From Paraburkholderia metrosideri (lineage in GTDB: Bacteria > Pseudomonadota > Gammaproteobacteria > Burkholderiales > Burkholderiaceae), in NCBI RefSeq assembly GCF_904848625.1, contig NZ_CAJHCP010000007.1, positions 310,001 to 374,000 of the forward strand: a stretch of DNA of 64,000 nt, read 5' to 3'. Shown in pieces: positions 43,623 through 52,159 of this stretch. Both the position numbers and the translations under genes were made by a program. The notes under the pieces are model-generated. The model had not been told where the DNA came from and made no database searches. It saw only the letters and a program-made list of their open reading frames with translations. The stretch's first letter is position 1. Every line of letters starts with the position of its first letter.

Positions 43623-45239
43623 TCAGACGCTAAAACGATTTAACGTGTACGCGCGATAAGCTGCGACAAATGCGTCGAACGAACCGACTTCTTCGCGCTC
43701 CAGCTTGGCCTGTTCTTCGAGCGATTGCGTGGCGAGATCGCTGAACACTTTTGCCTGATCGGCATCCAGCGGACGCGAACGGAAATACGCGGCGTGCGCT
43801 TCGCTTTGTTCCAGACCAAATGCCAGGAAGCTCTGCTGCTTGTCGCGCATGGTTTGCAGCACACGCGCCGACGGTGTGAGCGACGCGTCTGCCAGCTTCG
43901 CGCGCTGAACCTGCACCGAGCGAGCGTGCGCATCGCCGCCCTGCAACGTGTCGAGTGCGGCAGCCGCTGCGTCGATCTTGGCGAGCAATTCATTCGCCCA
44001 GTCGATCATCGCAACCGGTTGACCGTCGCGGACCAGTTCAAGGCCGGGTTTGCGACCTTCCATCGTCACGCGGCCAAAGTTCTGGTTTGCTTCCGCATAG
44101 GAATCGGGCGGCAACAGTGCGCTGTCGTCGAGCGCGCAAACCAGCAGATAAGCATCGAGAAAGCGCGACGTCTCCAACGAAATGCCGCTCGGCTCGAACG
44201 GATCGATGTCCATGCAGCGCACTTCGACGTATTGCACGCCCCGCGCGGCCAATGCATGCAGCGGACGCTCGCCCGGATGCGTTATGCGCTTCGGACGAAT
44301 GGTCGAATAGAACTCGTTTTCGATCTGCAATACGTTGGTGTTGATCTGTACCCACTCGCCATCGCGTTGCGTGCCGATCTGTTCGTATGCCGGGTACGGT
44401 TGGCTCACCGCTTTGGCAAGTGCGTCGAGATAGCCGGGCAGCGTGTCGTAGTCAGCGTGCAGTGCGGCCTGCGCTGTGGTGTTCGAGTAACCGAGATCGC
44501 TCATGCGCAGGCTGGTCGCGTACGGGCGGTACAGCGTGTCGGCGTCGAAGGTTTCCAGCGTGTTTTTTCGATCGCGGAGAAAGCGCCGGTCCAAAGCCGG
44601 CGATGCGCCGAACAGGTACATCAGCAGCCAGTTAGTGCGGCGGAAATTGCGGATCAGCGCAAGGTAACGTTCGGACTGGAAATCGACCGCATTCGCCGTG
44701 GATTGCTGGTCGGCATGCAGCAGGCGCCACACCTCTTCGTTCAGGGAATAGTTGTAGTGGATGCCCGCGATGCACTGCATCGTGCGGCCATAGCGCAACG
44801 CAAGGCCGATGCGGTACACGTATTTCAGCTTGCCGATGTTCGAGTTGCCGTAATTCGCAATCGGGATGCCGTCGTCGGTATCGGGCAGCAGGCCCGGCAT
44901 CGAGTTGTTCCACAGGATCTCGTCACCGAGTTCCGCATAGACGAAGCGATGCAGCGTATCGAGTTTGTCGAGCGTGATCGCGACGTCCTGCTCAGCCGGC
45001 GTGATCAGTTCGAGCAAGGCTTCGGAATAGTCGGTGGTCAGCGACGGATGCGTGAGCGCCGAACCCAGCGCGCGCGGGTGCGGCGTCAATGCGAGTTGAC
45101 CCGCATGGGTGACGCGCAAGCTTTCCTTCTCGATGCCGCGCAGGCCGCGCGTCAGCGCATCGCGCTGCGGGCCCGAAGTCAGCACGGACAGGCGGTGCAG
45201 GAACGCGTCGGTCGTGCGGGAAGATGTGGTGTTTGGCAT
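43623..45239 (-). CDS. gshA: Glutamate-cysteine ligase
   Basis: First step of glutathione synthesis: ATP-dependent gamma-glutamylcysteine formation. 538 residues, a normal proteobacterial GshA size. GIEKESLRV near residue 30 and the later QRDGEWVQINTNVLQIENEFYSTIRPKR and RGVQYVEVRCMDIDPFEP blocks are family signatures. The ATG at 45239 (MPNTTSSR) gives the usual N-terminus. gshB is not adjacent. Confidence 0.94.
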   Translation of the reverse strand: MPNTTSSRTTDAFLHRLSVLTSGPQRDALTRGLRGIEKESLRVTHAGQLALTPHPRALGSALTHPSLTTDYSEALLELITPAEQDVAITLDKLDTLHRFVYAELGDEILWNNSMPGLLPDTDDGIPIANYGNSNIGKLKYVYRIGLALRYGRTMQCIAGIHYNYSLNEEVWRLLHADQQSTANAVDFQSERYLALIRNFRRTNWLLMYLFGASPALDRRFLRDRKNTLETFDADTLYRPYATSLRMSDLGYSNTTAQAALHADYDTLPGYLDALAKAVSQPYPAYEQIGTQRDGEWVQINTNVLQIENEFYSTIRPKRITHPGERPLHALAARGVQYVEVRCMDIDPFEPSGISLETSRFLDAYLLVCALDDSALLPPDSYAEANQNFGRVTMEGRKPGLELVRDGQPVAMIDWANELLAKIDAAAAALDTLQGGDAHARSVQVQRAKLADASLTPSARVLQTMRDKQQSFLAFGLEQSEAHAAYFRSRPLDADQAKVFSDLATQSLEEQAKLEREEVGSFDAFVAAYRAYTLNRFSV

Positions 45240-45556
45240 TGATGCGAGTCGGGCGTTGTCGGCCGCCATGTGCCGCGTGACTGCATGCGGCAGCACTGCG
45301 CGGTTGACAACGTCCGGCGGAATTTTCAGTAGCGGGCACTTTAACATCTCGTTACGACGCCTGCTTGAGGCCGCTTCGGCAGCCTGGGCGAGCCCGCTGG
45401 TGCGCGGTCCTGGGTGCTTTTCAGCCGAACCCGGCGGTGGTGCACGATGTCGCTACTGTCCCACTCTACTCGCCGCCCGGGCCTTCCGCGATTCGCGTTT
45501 TTCCCTGAAGGGCCTTCCGTTTCCGCCACCATTCAGCTGTTGCGTTGAACGCCGGA
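45240..45556. other. Intergenic region between gshA and alkA
   Basis: Holds the gshA promoter region and the alkA 3' end. I see no gene. The only repeat is a short direct copy of GGGCCTTCC near 45479 and 45508. Confidence 0.4.
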
Positions 45557-46474
45557 TCAGCCGCCACGCGTGGCACCCACGCGGTCTGCCACCTCGTTCC
45601 ACAGATGCATCGCTGCATACGCACGCCATGGCCGCCACGCATCGGTACGCGCGCGTTGCTGGGTGGGTCGTACAAGCGACGGGTCGCGCGCGGTGATCGA
45701 CTGCATCAGCACAAGGTCCCACGCCGGCCACGCGTCGGCATCGCGCCATGCGCGCATCGCGACATATTCGACCGTCCACGGGCCGATGCCGGGCAGCGCG
45801 AGCAACGCAGCACGCAAACTATCCGCGTCGACGGCATTGCTGTCGACCGGCACGTCGCCGGTGGCGACCGCGTGCGCGAAACCTTGCAACGCCGCTACAC
45901 GTTTACCCGGCATGCCGATCTGCGCGAGATCGACGGCGGCCAAAGCGGCGGGGGTCGGAAAACGCCATGCGGTGTTCTCATGCGGATGTCCGTCGATGCG
46001 CTCGCCGGCGCGCTGCACCAGCCGCCCGATGAGCGTGGTCGCCGCCTTCACGCTGACCTGCTGGCCGACGATTGCGCGCACGAAGAGTTCGAAACCCGAC
46101 CACGCGCCGGGCACGCGCAAACCGGGCACGGCTTCGACCAGCGGCGCGAGCCACGGATCGGCAGAGAGTTCGGCACCGATCTTTTTCGGATCGGCGCGCA
46201 GATCGAACATCTTTGCAATCGGGACGGCGAGCGCATCCGCGTGACGGCTCACCGGTCCTTCAATGCTTGCCACCAGGCACCGTTTGCGCGGATGCAGACG
46301 CACACTTAACGTGCCGCTATCGCCGGTCCAATCGATTGCGCGGCGGTACGCGCCGTCTTCGACGGCTTCGACGCCCGGCGTGGCGCGACCGCCGAAAAAG
46401 CGCAGCAGGCGCGGCCAGTCGAACGGTGCTTTGAACGGCAGTTCCAGGGTTGCGACATCGTCAAGCGTGCTCAC
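45557..46474 (-). CDS. alkA: DNA-3-methyladenine glycosylase II (AlkA)
   Basis: 305-residue base-excision glycosylase that removes alkylated purines. The helix-hairpin-helix LPGIGPWTVEYVAMRAW and downstream aspartate in WPAWDLVLMQ form the active site; the N-terminal TATA-like domain is present. The start is a GTG inside the ada stop (GTGA overlap), so expression is coupled to Ada, consistent with an adaptive response operon. Confidence 0.92.
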   Translation of the reverse strand: MSTLDDVATLELPFKAPFDWPRLLRFFGGRATPGVEAVEDGAYRRAIDWTGDSGTLSVRLHPRKRCLVASIEGPVSRHADALAVPIAKMFDLRADPKKIGAELSADPWLAPLVEAVPGLRVPGAWSGFELFVRAIVGQQVSVKAATTLIGRLVQRAGERIDGHPHENTAWRFPTPAALAAVDLAQIGMPGKRVAALQGFAHAVATGDVPVDSNAVDADSLRAALLALPGIGPWTVEYVAMRAWRDADAWPAWDLVLMQSITARDPSLVRPTQQRARTDAWRPWRAYAAMHLWNEVADRVGATRGG

Positions 46475-47664
46475 GCGGCGTGGTCCAGTTTGGGAGGGAC
46501 AGACGTTTCCAAATCGTCAAGGCGAGATTTCTGCGTGCGATCGCGATCATTCCGACGAGATGACGCATCGCTAGCGTGCTGTGCTTCGTTATCGAGCAAC
46601 GCCGCCTTGCGCGGCAGGCCCCAACGATATCCCGCGAGCGCCCCACCTTTTTGTACGACACGATGACAGGGAATCGCCAGCGCCACGGGATTCGTCGCGC
46701 ACGCGGTCGCCACGGCGCGCACGGCGCGGGGCGAGCCGATTGTTTCGGCGATCTGTGAATAACTGCGCGTTTCGCCGTACGGAATGCGCCGCAGCGCGTC
46801 CCACACACGCTGCCGGAACGAGGTCGCGGCGATATCCAGCGGCAGGTCGAAGTCCTGACGCGTGCCGCGCAGATAAGCATCGATCTGCGCGATGAACGGC
46901 GCCAACTGTCGGGCATCCTCCAACAGATCGGCGTTGACGAACTCGCCGCGCAATTCGTCGATCAGCAGCGTACTGTCGTCGCCGAAACCGATCTTGCAGA
47001 TGCCCTTCTCCGTCGCCGCGACCAGCACGAAGCCAAGCGACGTCGGCGCGATCGCATAGCGCACGGTCAGTCCCGCTCCCTTACGCCGATACGCGGACGG
47101 CGCCATGCCCAGTTCGGCCGGCGCGCTGTCGTACATTCGCGATGGCGAGCCGAAGCCCGCGTCGAGCGTGGCCCGCGTGACGTCGGCCCCGCTGCGCAGC
47201 GCGTCGCGCAACGCGGCGCCCCGCTGTGCGGCCTGATATTGACGCGGTGAAACGCCCACGACGCGCTTGAATAACCGCTGAAGATGGAACGGACTGACGT
47301 GTACGGCGTCGCTCAATTGCGCGAGCGTGAGACGCCGCTGCGGATCGGCATCCAATGCGGCACAGGCGCGCTTCACGATTTCCAGTTCGCGCGGCAAGCC
47401 GCCCGGCTGGCAGCGTTTGCAATCGCGGAAGCCCGCGGCGCGCGCGGCGTCGGCATCGGCGAAAAAAGCGACATTCTCACGACGTGGCTGGCGCGACGCG
47501 CACGACGGGCGGCAGAACACGCCGGTCGTTCTGACCGCGTAGAAGAATGCCCCGTCGGCTTGGGGCTCGCGACGCGTGACGGCGGCCCAGCGCTCGTCGT
47601 CGGAGGCCCAGCTGGCGCTGTCTGATGCTCGGTCGGTGTCGGTAGGATCGGTGATGCCGTTCAT
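46471..47664 (-). CDS. ada: Bifunctional Ada: transcriptional activator and methylated-DNA-cysteine methyltransferase
   Basis: 397-residue adaptive-response protein. N-terminal Ada domain: methyl-accepting/zinc cysteines C51 and C55 (FCRPSCASRQP) and C82/C85 (CKRC). A central AraC-type helix-turn-helix (LTLAQLSDAVHVSPFHLQRLFKRVVGVSPRQYQ) follows, and a C-terminal O6-methylguanine methyltransferase with the active cysteine at about 333 in IPCHRVV. A 40-residue charged tail beyond the transferase is unusual. The ATG at 47664 precedes MNGITDP. Ada senses alkylation and activates ada-alkA. Confidence 0.94.
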   Translation of the reverse strand: MNGITDPTDTDRASDSASWASDDERWAAVTRREPQADGAFFYAVRTTGVFCRPSCASRQPRRENVAFFADADAARAAGFRDCKRCQPGGLPRELEIVKRACAALDADPQRRLTLAQLSDAVHVSPFHLQRLFKRVVGVSPRQYQAAQRGAALRDALRSGADVTRATLDAGFGSPSRMYDSAPAELGMAPSAYRRKGAGLTVRYAIAPTSLGFVLVAATEKGICKIGFGDDSTLLIDELRGEFVNADLLEDARQLAPFIAQIDAYLRGTRQDFDLPLDIAATSFRQRVWDALRRIPYGETRSYSQIAETIGSPRAVRAVATACATNPVALAIPCHRVVQKGGALAGYRWGLPRKAALLDNEAQHASDASSRRNDRDRTQKSRLDDLETSVPPKLDHAA

Positions 47665-47855
47665 GATGGTTCCAGATAGGCGGTCGAGGTCGATGCTCAC
47701 CAATTTAACCAATATGCCGACACACTACGCCCCGGTTCTTGCTCTGTCATTGCGGTCATGTATCGGCGCAAGGCCCCGCCAGGCAGCCGTTACGTTAAAA
47801 ATTATTAAAAACTGCGACAATTTGGCCCGATGTCGGGTTTTCCCTTAAAAAGTTA

Positions 47856-47884
47856 TTGCGTCGCACCAACCCCATGTGTATATT
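47856..47884 (+). promoter_or_regulatory. Strong predicted sigma-70 promoter of the small RNA
   Basis: TTGCGT (47856-47861), a 17-base spacer and TATATT (47879-47884). An A/T-rich stretch precedes the -35, like an UP element. Expected start near 47890-47892. Confidence 0.75.
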
Positions 47885-47889
47885 AGTAC

Positions 47890-47953
47890 CTGTCTCCTCC
47901 ATGTCTCCTCCTGATATGGATTCAGCCCGCTCCACATAGAGCGGGCTTTTTTT
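47890..47953 (+). ncRNA. Small RNA with tandem anti-Shine-Dalgarno motifs
   Basis: A transcript of about 62-64 bases runs from the promoter to a strong terminator. Its 5' half has two exact copies of TGTCTCCTCC (47891-47900 and 47902-47911), each with CTCCTCC, the complement of GGAGGAG ribosome binding sites. Its 3' half is a 9-bp stem with a T-run. The promoter, repeat and terminator leave no room for a protein. It resembles, from memory, the betaproteobacterial toxic small RNA family (Rfam RF02278) and Burkholderia NcS27. Such RNAs block translation of several mRNAs, probably with Hfq. The start is estimated. Confidence 0.78.
47924..47953 (+). terminator. Rho-independent terminator of the small RNA
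   Basis: AGCCCGCTC (47924-47932) pairs with GAGCGGGCT (47939-47947) around CACATA, followed by seven T residues. Confidence 0.9.
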
Positions 47954-48084
47954 CGTCTGTAGTTTCCCAATTTTTCCTTTCGATCCGGCCCTTCTGGTCG
48001 ATCCCGGCATCTCCGCTCGCAGCGTGGCCCTTTCTTCTACACTGGCTAATCATCCGTTCTGCGAAACAGCGAGGGGCGTTCGAC

Positions 48085-48510
48085 ATGAAAATCCATATTC
48101 GCGAGATCGATCACGTTGTCATCCGGGCGACGAACGTCGAGGCCATGGCGCATTTCTATTGCGATGTCCTCGGATGCAGCGTCGAAAAGGAGCAACGCGA
48201 TCTGGGCCTGACGCAATTGCGCGCTGGCCGCTCGCTGATCGACCTGTTGCAGGTCGGCGCGAAGCTCGACCACGCCGACAATGGCGTACCGGGCGCGGGA
48301 CGAAATATGGATCACGTGTGCTTGCGCGTCGAATCGTTCGACGCCGACGCGCTCAAAGCGCATCTGGCCGCGCACGGCGTGCGCCTGGGCGAACAGGGAG
48401 TACGCTATGGCGCGGACGGCTTTGGGCCGTCGCTGTATCTGTTCGACCCGGAGGGCAATATGGTCGAACTGAAGGGGCCGCCTGAAGCGGCGCGTATGAC
48501 TTCTCTCTGA
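48085..48510 (+). CDS. VOC-family (glyoxalase/bleomycin-resistance-like) protein
   Basis: 141-residue vicinal-oxygen-chelate protein. It begins IREIDHVVIRATNVEAMAHFYCDVLG and ends YLFDPEGNMVELKGP, the typical metal ligands H and E of one VOC module pair. Members include glyoxalases, dioxygenases and resistance proteins; this one is not assignable. It lies alone downstream of the predicted small RNA. Confidence 0.85.
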   Translation: MKIHIREIDHVVIRATNVEAMAHFYCDVLGCSVEKEQRDLGLTQLRAGRSLIDLLQVGAKLDHADNGVPGAGRNMDHVCLRVESFDADALKAHLAAHGVRLGEQGVRYGADGFGPSLYLFDPEGNMVELKGPPEAARMTSL

Positions 48511-48534
48511 CCCTTTGCGCGTCAGGGCCAACCG

Positions 48535-49089
48535 TCAGGCGTTGGCCGGTTCCTTCAACACTGTCCAGGCGACCTTTACCGCATCGGCATCGGCGCTGCC
48601 GAGCCATGCTTCGCCGTCCTGCACCGTGCATTGCAAACGCATCGTGCGTTCCGCGAGCGAGCCGAGCGACGCAGCCACCTCTTCATCCAGCGACCACACC
48701 GTCACGTTGCGCAGGCGTTCCACCTTATTGCGCACGCCTTGCCACCAGATGTCGGAAGTCCGGCCACCGTAGGCGATCACGATCACTTCGTTCGAGCGTC
48801 CGCTCGCCTTGGCGATCCGCCGTTCCTCCGGCTGACCGACTTCGATCCACGTTTCGATCGCGCCGGTCAAATCCTTCTGCCACAAATCCGGTTCGTCGAC
48901 GTCCGACAAACCTTTGCAGAATTCGAGGCGTTCCTGCGCGAACAGCGCGAACGCGGCGACGCGGACCATCATCCGTTCGTCGGTTTCGGAGGGATGGCGG
49001 GCGATCGTCAGCGAATGGTCGGCGTAATAGTGCCGGTCCATGTTGGCGATCTGCAGTTCCGCCTTGTAAATCGTCGATTTGAGAGCCAT
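48535..49089 (-). CDS. yaeQ: YaeQ-family protein
   Basis: 184-residue conserved protein with the YaeQ start MALKSTIYKAELQIANMDRHYY and a PD-(D/E)XK-like nuclease core (DEPDLWQKDLTGAIETWIEVGQPEERRIAKA). E. coli YaeQ influences transcription antitermination phenotypes, but its activity is not settled. The ATG at 49089 matches the family; upstream in-frame residues do not. Confidence 0.9.
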   Translation of the reverse strand: MALKSTIYKAELQIANMDRHYYADHSLTIARHPSETDERMMVRVAAFALFAQERLEFCKGLSDVDEPDLWQKDLTGAIETWIEVGQPEERRIAKASGRSNEVIVIAYGGRTSDIWWQGVRNKVERLRNVTVWSLDEEVAASLGSLAERTMRLQCTVQDGEAWLGSADADAVKVAWTVLKEPANA

Positions 49090-49232
49090 GCCGTTGCTAA
49101 ACCAGGCGCTCGCTCCACCGGAGCGAACAGAAAAAGAATCGTCGACGGCGCGTTGCCGTTTTCCGTGTTTGTTGTACATCGCCTGCTTCTCCCCGGGCCG
49201 TTAACCGGCCGTCATACCAATGGGAGAAGCAT

Positions 49233-50210
49233 TTATCGCGCCACTGCCGCCTCGGCAGGCGTGCCATAGACCTCGGCAGCGGCTTCCCGCAAGGCTTCGA
49301 GTACGACGGAGGCCGCGGGCGAAAGCAGATGCGACTGGCGCGTGATGATACCGAATGTATCCATCCTGCACGGTAAATCGATCGGAATACGCTTCAGCAC
49401 ACCGTACTGTTGGTACTGACGCGCCACTTCGTCAGGTAAAACCGCCAACATGTCGCTTTGAAGAAGCAGGCTCGAAATGGCCAGAAAATTGTTGGTATTG
49501 ACCACATTTTGCGGCGGATTCAGCCCGATTTGCGAAAACACCAGATCAAAGCGATGGCGCAGCACGCTGCCCGGCGGGTGCAAAACCCAACTCGCATTGA
49601 CGATTCCGCGCAGCGTCAAACCTGTCTCATTTTCGAGAGGATGGCCAGGGCGGGCGACCACACAGAGCGGTTCGTCGGCGAGCGGTTCGTAGCGGACTTC
49701 GGCTTTGAACTGGTTTTGCCGCTCCAGTACGCGGCCGATCATGATGTCGAGTTCGCCTTCGGCCAGCCGCGGCAGCATCACGTCCGAGGTTTCGACCTCG
49801 GTCCAGATCTGTAATTGTGGATAACGTTGTTTCACGCTGGCGATCGCGCGCGGCACCATCGTCGCAGCGGCCGCCGCAATCACGCCGATCCGCACCTGGC
49901 CGGCGAGACCGGCGCGCAGCGCGGAGATTTCATCGTGTGCATGGCTCAGATTGGATAGCACCATGCGCGCGTGCCGGATCATCACTTCGCCGTACAACGT
50001 TGCGTGCATGCCGTGCGGCGTACGGTCGAACAGGCTGACTTCCAGCATGTCCTCCAACTCTTTCAACAGCCGCGACGCGGCGGGTTGAGTCATGCCGAGC
50101 ACGTCGGCGGCGCGGCGCACGTTGCCCTCCTCCTCCATCGCCGCCAGCAGCAGCAACTGGCGCGTCTTGAGCCGCGCCCGCACGAACCAGTTCGAATAGC
50201 TACGCGTCAT
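49233..50210 (-). CDS. LysR-family regulator, GbpR-like
   Basis: 325-residue regulator. Helix-turn-helix at about residues 28-60 (GNVRRAADVLGMTQPAASRLLKELEDML) and an effector-binding C-terminus. The ATG at 50210 follows GGAGA and gives a compact start. Similar proteins (GbpR) control sugar-binding-protein and arabinose/galactose genes. It is divergent from the aldehyde dehydrogenase-araFGH genes, 185 bases away, fitting that role. Confidence 0.88.
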   Translation of the reverse strand: MTRSYSNWFVRARLKTRQLLLLAAMEEEGNVRRAADVLGMTQPAASRLLKELEDMLEVSLFDRTPHGMHATLYGEVMIRHARMVLSNLSHAHDEISALRAGLAGQVRIGVIAAAAATMVPRAIASVKQRYPQLQIWTEVETSDVMLPRLAEGELDIMIGRVLERQNQFKAEVRYEPLADEPLCVVARPGHPLENETGLTLRGIVNASWVLHPPGSVLRHRFDLVFSQIGLNPPQNVVNTNNFLAISSLLLQSDMLAVLPDEVARQYQQYGVLKRIPIDLPCRMDTFGIITRQSHLLSPAASVVLEALREAAAEVYGTPAEAAVAR

Positions 50211-50395
50211 GCATGTCTCCGAGCTTTTTTGTTGACCGTTGGAAGCCGATCCGCCGGAAGCTTCGTCCCGGTCGGGCACCATGATGCTATACCAGAATTG
50301 ATATCTGGAAGGCCAAAAAAGGGATTGGAAAGTTATTGGGGCGGCTCATACCATTCGTGGACTTTTCGAACTTCCCACTTGGCATCTTTCCGTCG

Positions 50396-51844
50396 ATGAA
50401 CCGCGATCCACTCGTTCCGCTGGTTGCCAGCCCATTTCGCCATTACATCAATGGCGGATGGGAGACGGGCGCGACCACGGGTGTGTCGTTCAATCCGTCG
50501 GACCTGGACGAGCCGGTCGGCGAATACGTGCGGGCCGACGTGCGCCAAACCGATGCGGCGATCGAAGCCGCCCATGCGGTGTTTCGCGAGTGGTCGCTGG
50601 CGTCGGCGCAGCGTCGCGCTGACGCGCTCGATGCAATCGGCACCGAAGTGCTGGCGCGCCGCGACGAGCTCAGCCGGCTGCTCGCGCGTGAGGTCGGCAA
50701 GACGCTGCCCGAGGCCGCCGCCGAAGCGACGCGCGCTGGCCAGATCTTCAAGCTGTTCGCCGCCGAAGCGTTGCGCGCGCTCGCCGAGCCGGTGGCGTCG
50801 GCGCGAGCCGAGGTCGAGATCGACGTGACGCGCGAACCGCTCGGCGTCATCGGCATCATCACGCCGTGGAGCGCGCCGCTGGCGATTGCCGCGGCGAAGA
50901 TCGGCGCCGCGATCGCCCACGGCAACTGCGTGGTGTTCAAACCGGCGGAATCGGCCCCGGCGTGCGCGGCGGCGCTGGCGTCGATTATCAGCCGCGCGGG
51001 GTTGCCCGCTGGCGTGTTCAATCTCGTGATGGGGAGCGGCCGGCAGGTCGGCAAGCGGATCGTCGCGCATCCGCTGGTGGCGGCGATCAGCCTGACCGGA
51101 TCGGCGGAAACCGGCTCGCGCGTGCTGCAGGTCGCGACCGCTCGCCAGGCGCGCGTGCAGCTCGAAATGGGCGGCAAGAATCCTTTTGTGGTGTTGGCCG
51201 ACGCCGATCTCGACAGCGCCGTCGATGCCGCGCTGAACGGCGCGTATAGCGCGGCCGGTCAACGCGGTACGGCGTCGGCGCGGCTGATCGTCGAGCGCGC
51301 CGTGTTCGAGCCGTTCGTCGCAGCGTTGCAGGCGAAACTCGCCAGACTTTCCGTCGATCACGCGTTGAAACACGGCACCGATATCGGCCCGGTCGCGAAC
51401 GCCGCGCAACTGGAGCGCAGTCTCGACTACGTGCGCATCGGCCAGCAGGAAGGCGCGCAATTGCTGCGTGGCGGCGTTCAGCTGGAGCGCGCGACGCGCG
51501 GTTACTTCTTCGAACCGGCGCTATTCGTCGGCGAGCCCGAACACCGTATCGCGCGAGAAGAGATTTTTGGTCCGCTCGCTGTCGTGTTGCGCGCGGACGA
51601 TTACGAGCACGCGCTGCATCTGGCGAACGACACCACTTACGGCCTGTGCGCCGGCATCTGCACGCGCTCGCTCACCCATGCGCGGCATTTTCGCCGTCAC
51701 GCGCAAAGCGGTCTCGTGACGATCAATCTGCCGACCACCGCCGTCGAGCATCACGCGCCGGGTGGCGGCCGCAAAGCGTCCGCGTATGGCGCGACCGATG
51801 CAGCCTTCTGGACGGCCGTGAAAACGGCCTACGTGGCGGCTTGA
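50396..51844 (+). CDS. Aldehyde dehydrogenase homologue lacking catalytic cysteine (pseudoenzyme?)
   Basis: 482 residues with a complete NAD-dependent aldehyde dehydrogenase fold: FKPAES cofactor lysine, ISLTGSAETG, LEMGGKN with the general-base glutamate (E257) and EEIFGP. Two active-site residues are changed: the nucleophilic cysteine is glycine (G291 in AGQRGTAS, codon GGT at 51266) and the oxyanion-hole asparagine of PWNFP is serine (PWSAP, S159). It should not oxidise aldehydes by the usual thioester route. Position beside araFGH suggests a 2-oxoglutarate-semialdehyde dehydrogenase ancestor. The reading frame is intact, so it is not a decayed gene. Confidence 0.9.
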   Translation: MNRDPLVPLVASPFRHYINGGWETGATTGVSFNPSDLDEPVGEYVRADVRQTDAAIEAAHAVFREWSLASAQRRADALDAIGTEVLARRDELSRLLAREVGKTLPEAAAEATRAGQIFKLFAAEALRALAEPVASARAEVEIDVTREPLGVIGIITPWSAPLAIAAAKIGAAIAHGNCVVFKPAESAPACAAALASIISRAGLPAGVFNLVMGSGRQVGKRIVAHPLVAAISLTGSAETGSRVLQVATARQARVQLEMGGKNPFVVLADADLDSAVDAALNGAYSAAGQRGTASARLIVERAVFEPFVAALQAKLARLSVDHALKHGTDIGPVANAAQLERSLDYVRIGQQEGAQLLRGGVQLERATRGYFFEPALFVGEPEHRIAREEIFGPLAVVLRADDYEHALHLANDTTYGLCAGICTRSLTHARHFRRHAQSGLVTINLPTTAVEHHAPGGGRKASAYGATDAAFWTAVKTAYVAA

Positions 51845-52159
51845 TCGTGACGCGTGACGTTCGCGTTGCCACCCACCGCGCGGTTGGCAGCAAAGCGGCG
51901 CGGCCCGGCGCGTGTGCCAGGCCAGTCGTGCGACGTGACGTGAAATACGCGACGCCGCGCATTGCTTACCCACGCTCTGGCTAACGCCGCCGAGCATGCC
52001 CCCCGCTGCGAAAAATGACATCAAAGCAGCTTTTTTAACCTCAGCAACTACGTTGTATGCGACAGGAGCAGGCGCTTCGCACGAGACCGGAGTCACACGC
52101 CACGGCGTGACCTCTGATCGACAGCCAAAGCGCTGATTCCAGATCAACAGGAGACAGAC
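51845..52159 (+). promoter_or_regulatory. Upstream region of araFGH
   Basis: No gene. An interrupted dyad GTCAC...GTGAC (52092-52111) encloses the palindromic CGCCACGGCG and sits 50 bases before araF; it is a candidate operator. No clear -35/-10 pair. Confidence 0.4.

Larger units (their letters stand above)
47665..48084. other. Intergenic region holding the ada promoter and a predicted sRNA
   Basis: No protein gene. Its left part should contain the ada promoter (minus strand). A CCCGA-TG-TCGGG dyad followed by TTTT is at about 47827-47842, then a predicted small RNA locus occupies 47856-47953. Confidence 0.7.

Noticed and set aside
49816..49824. Perfect DnaA-box sequence TGTGGATAA
   Set aside because: It lies inside the coding sequence of the GbpR-like regulator as a lone copy and is likely chance.
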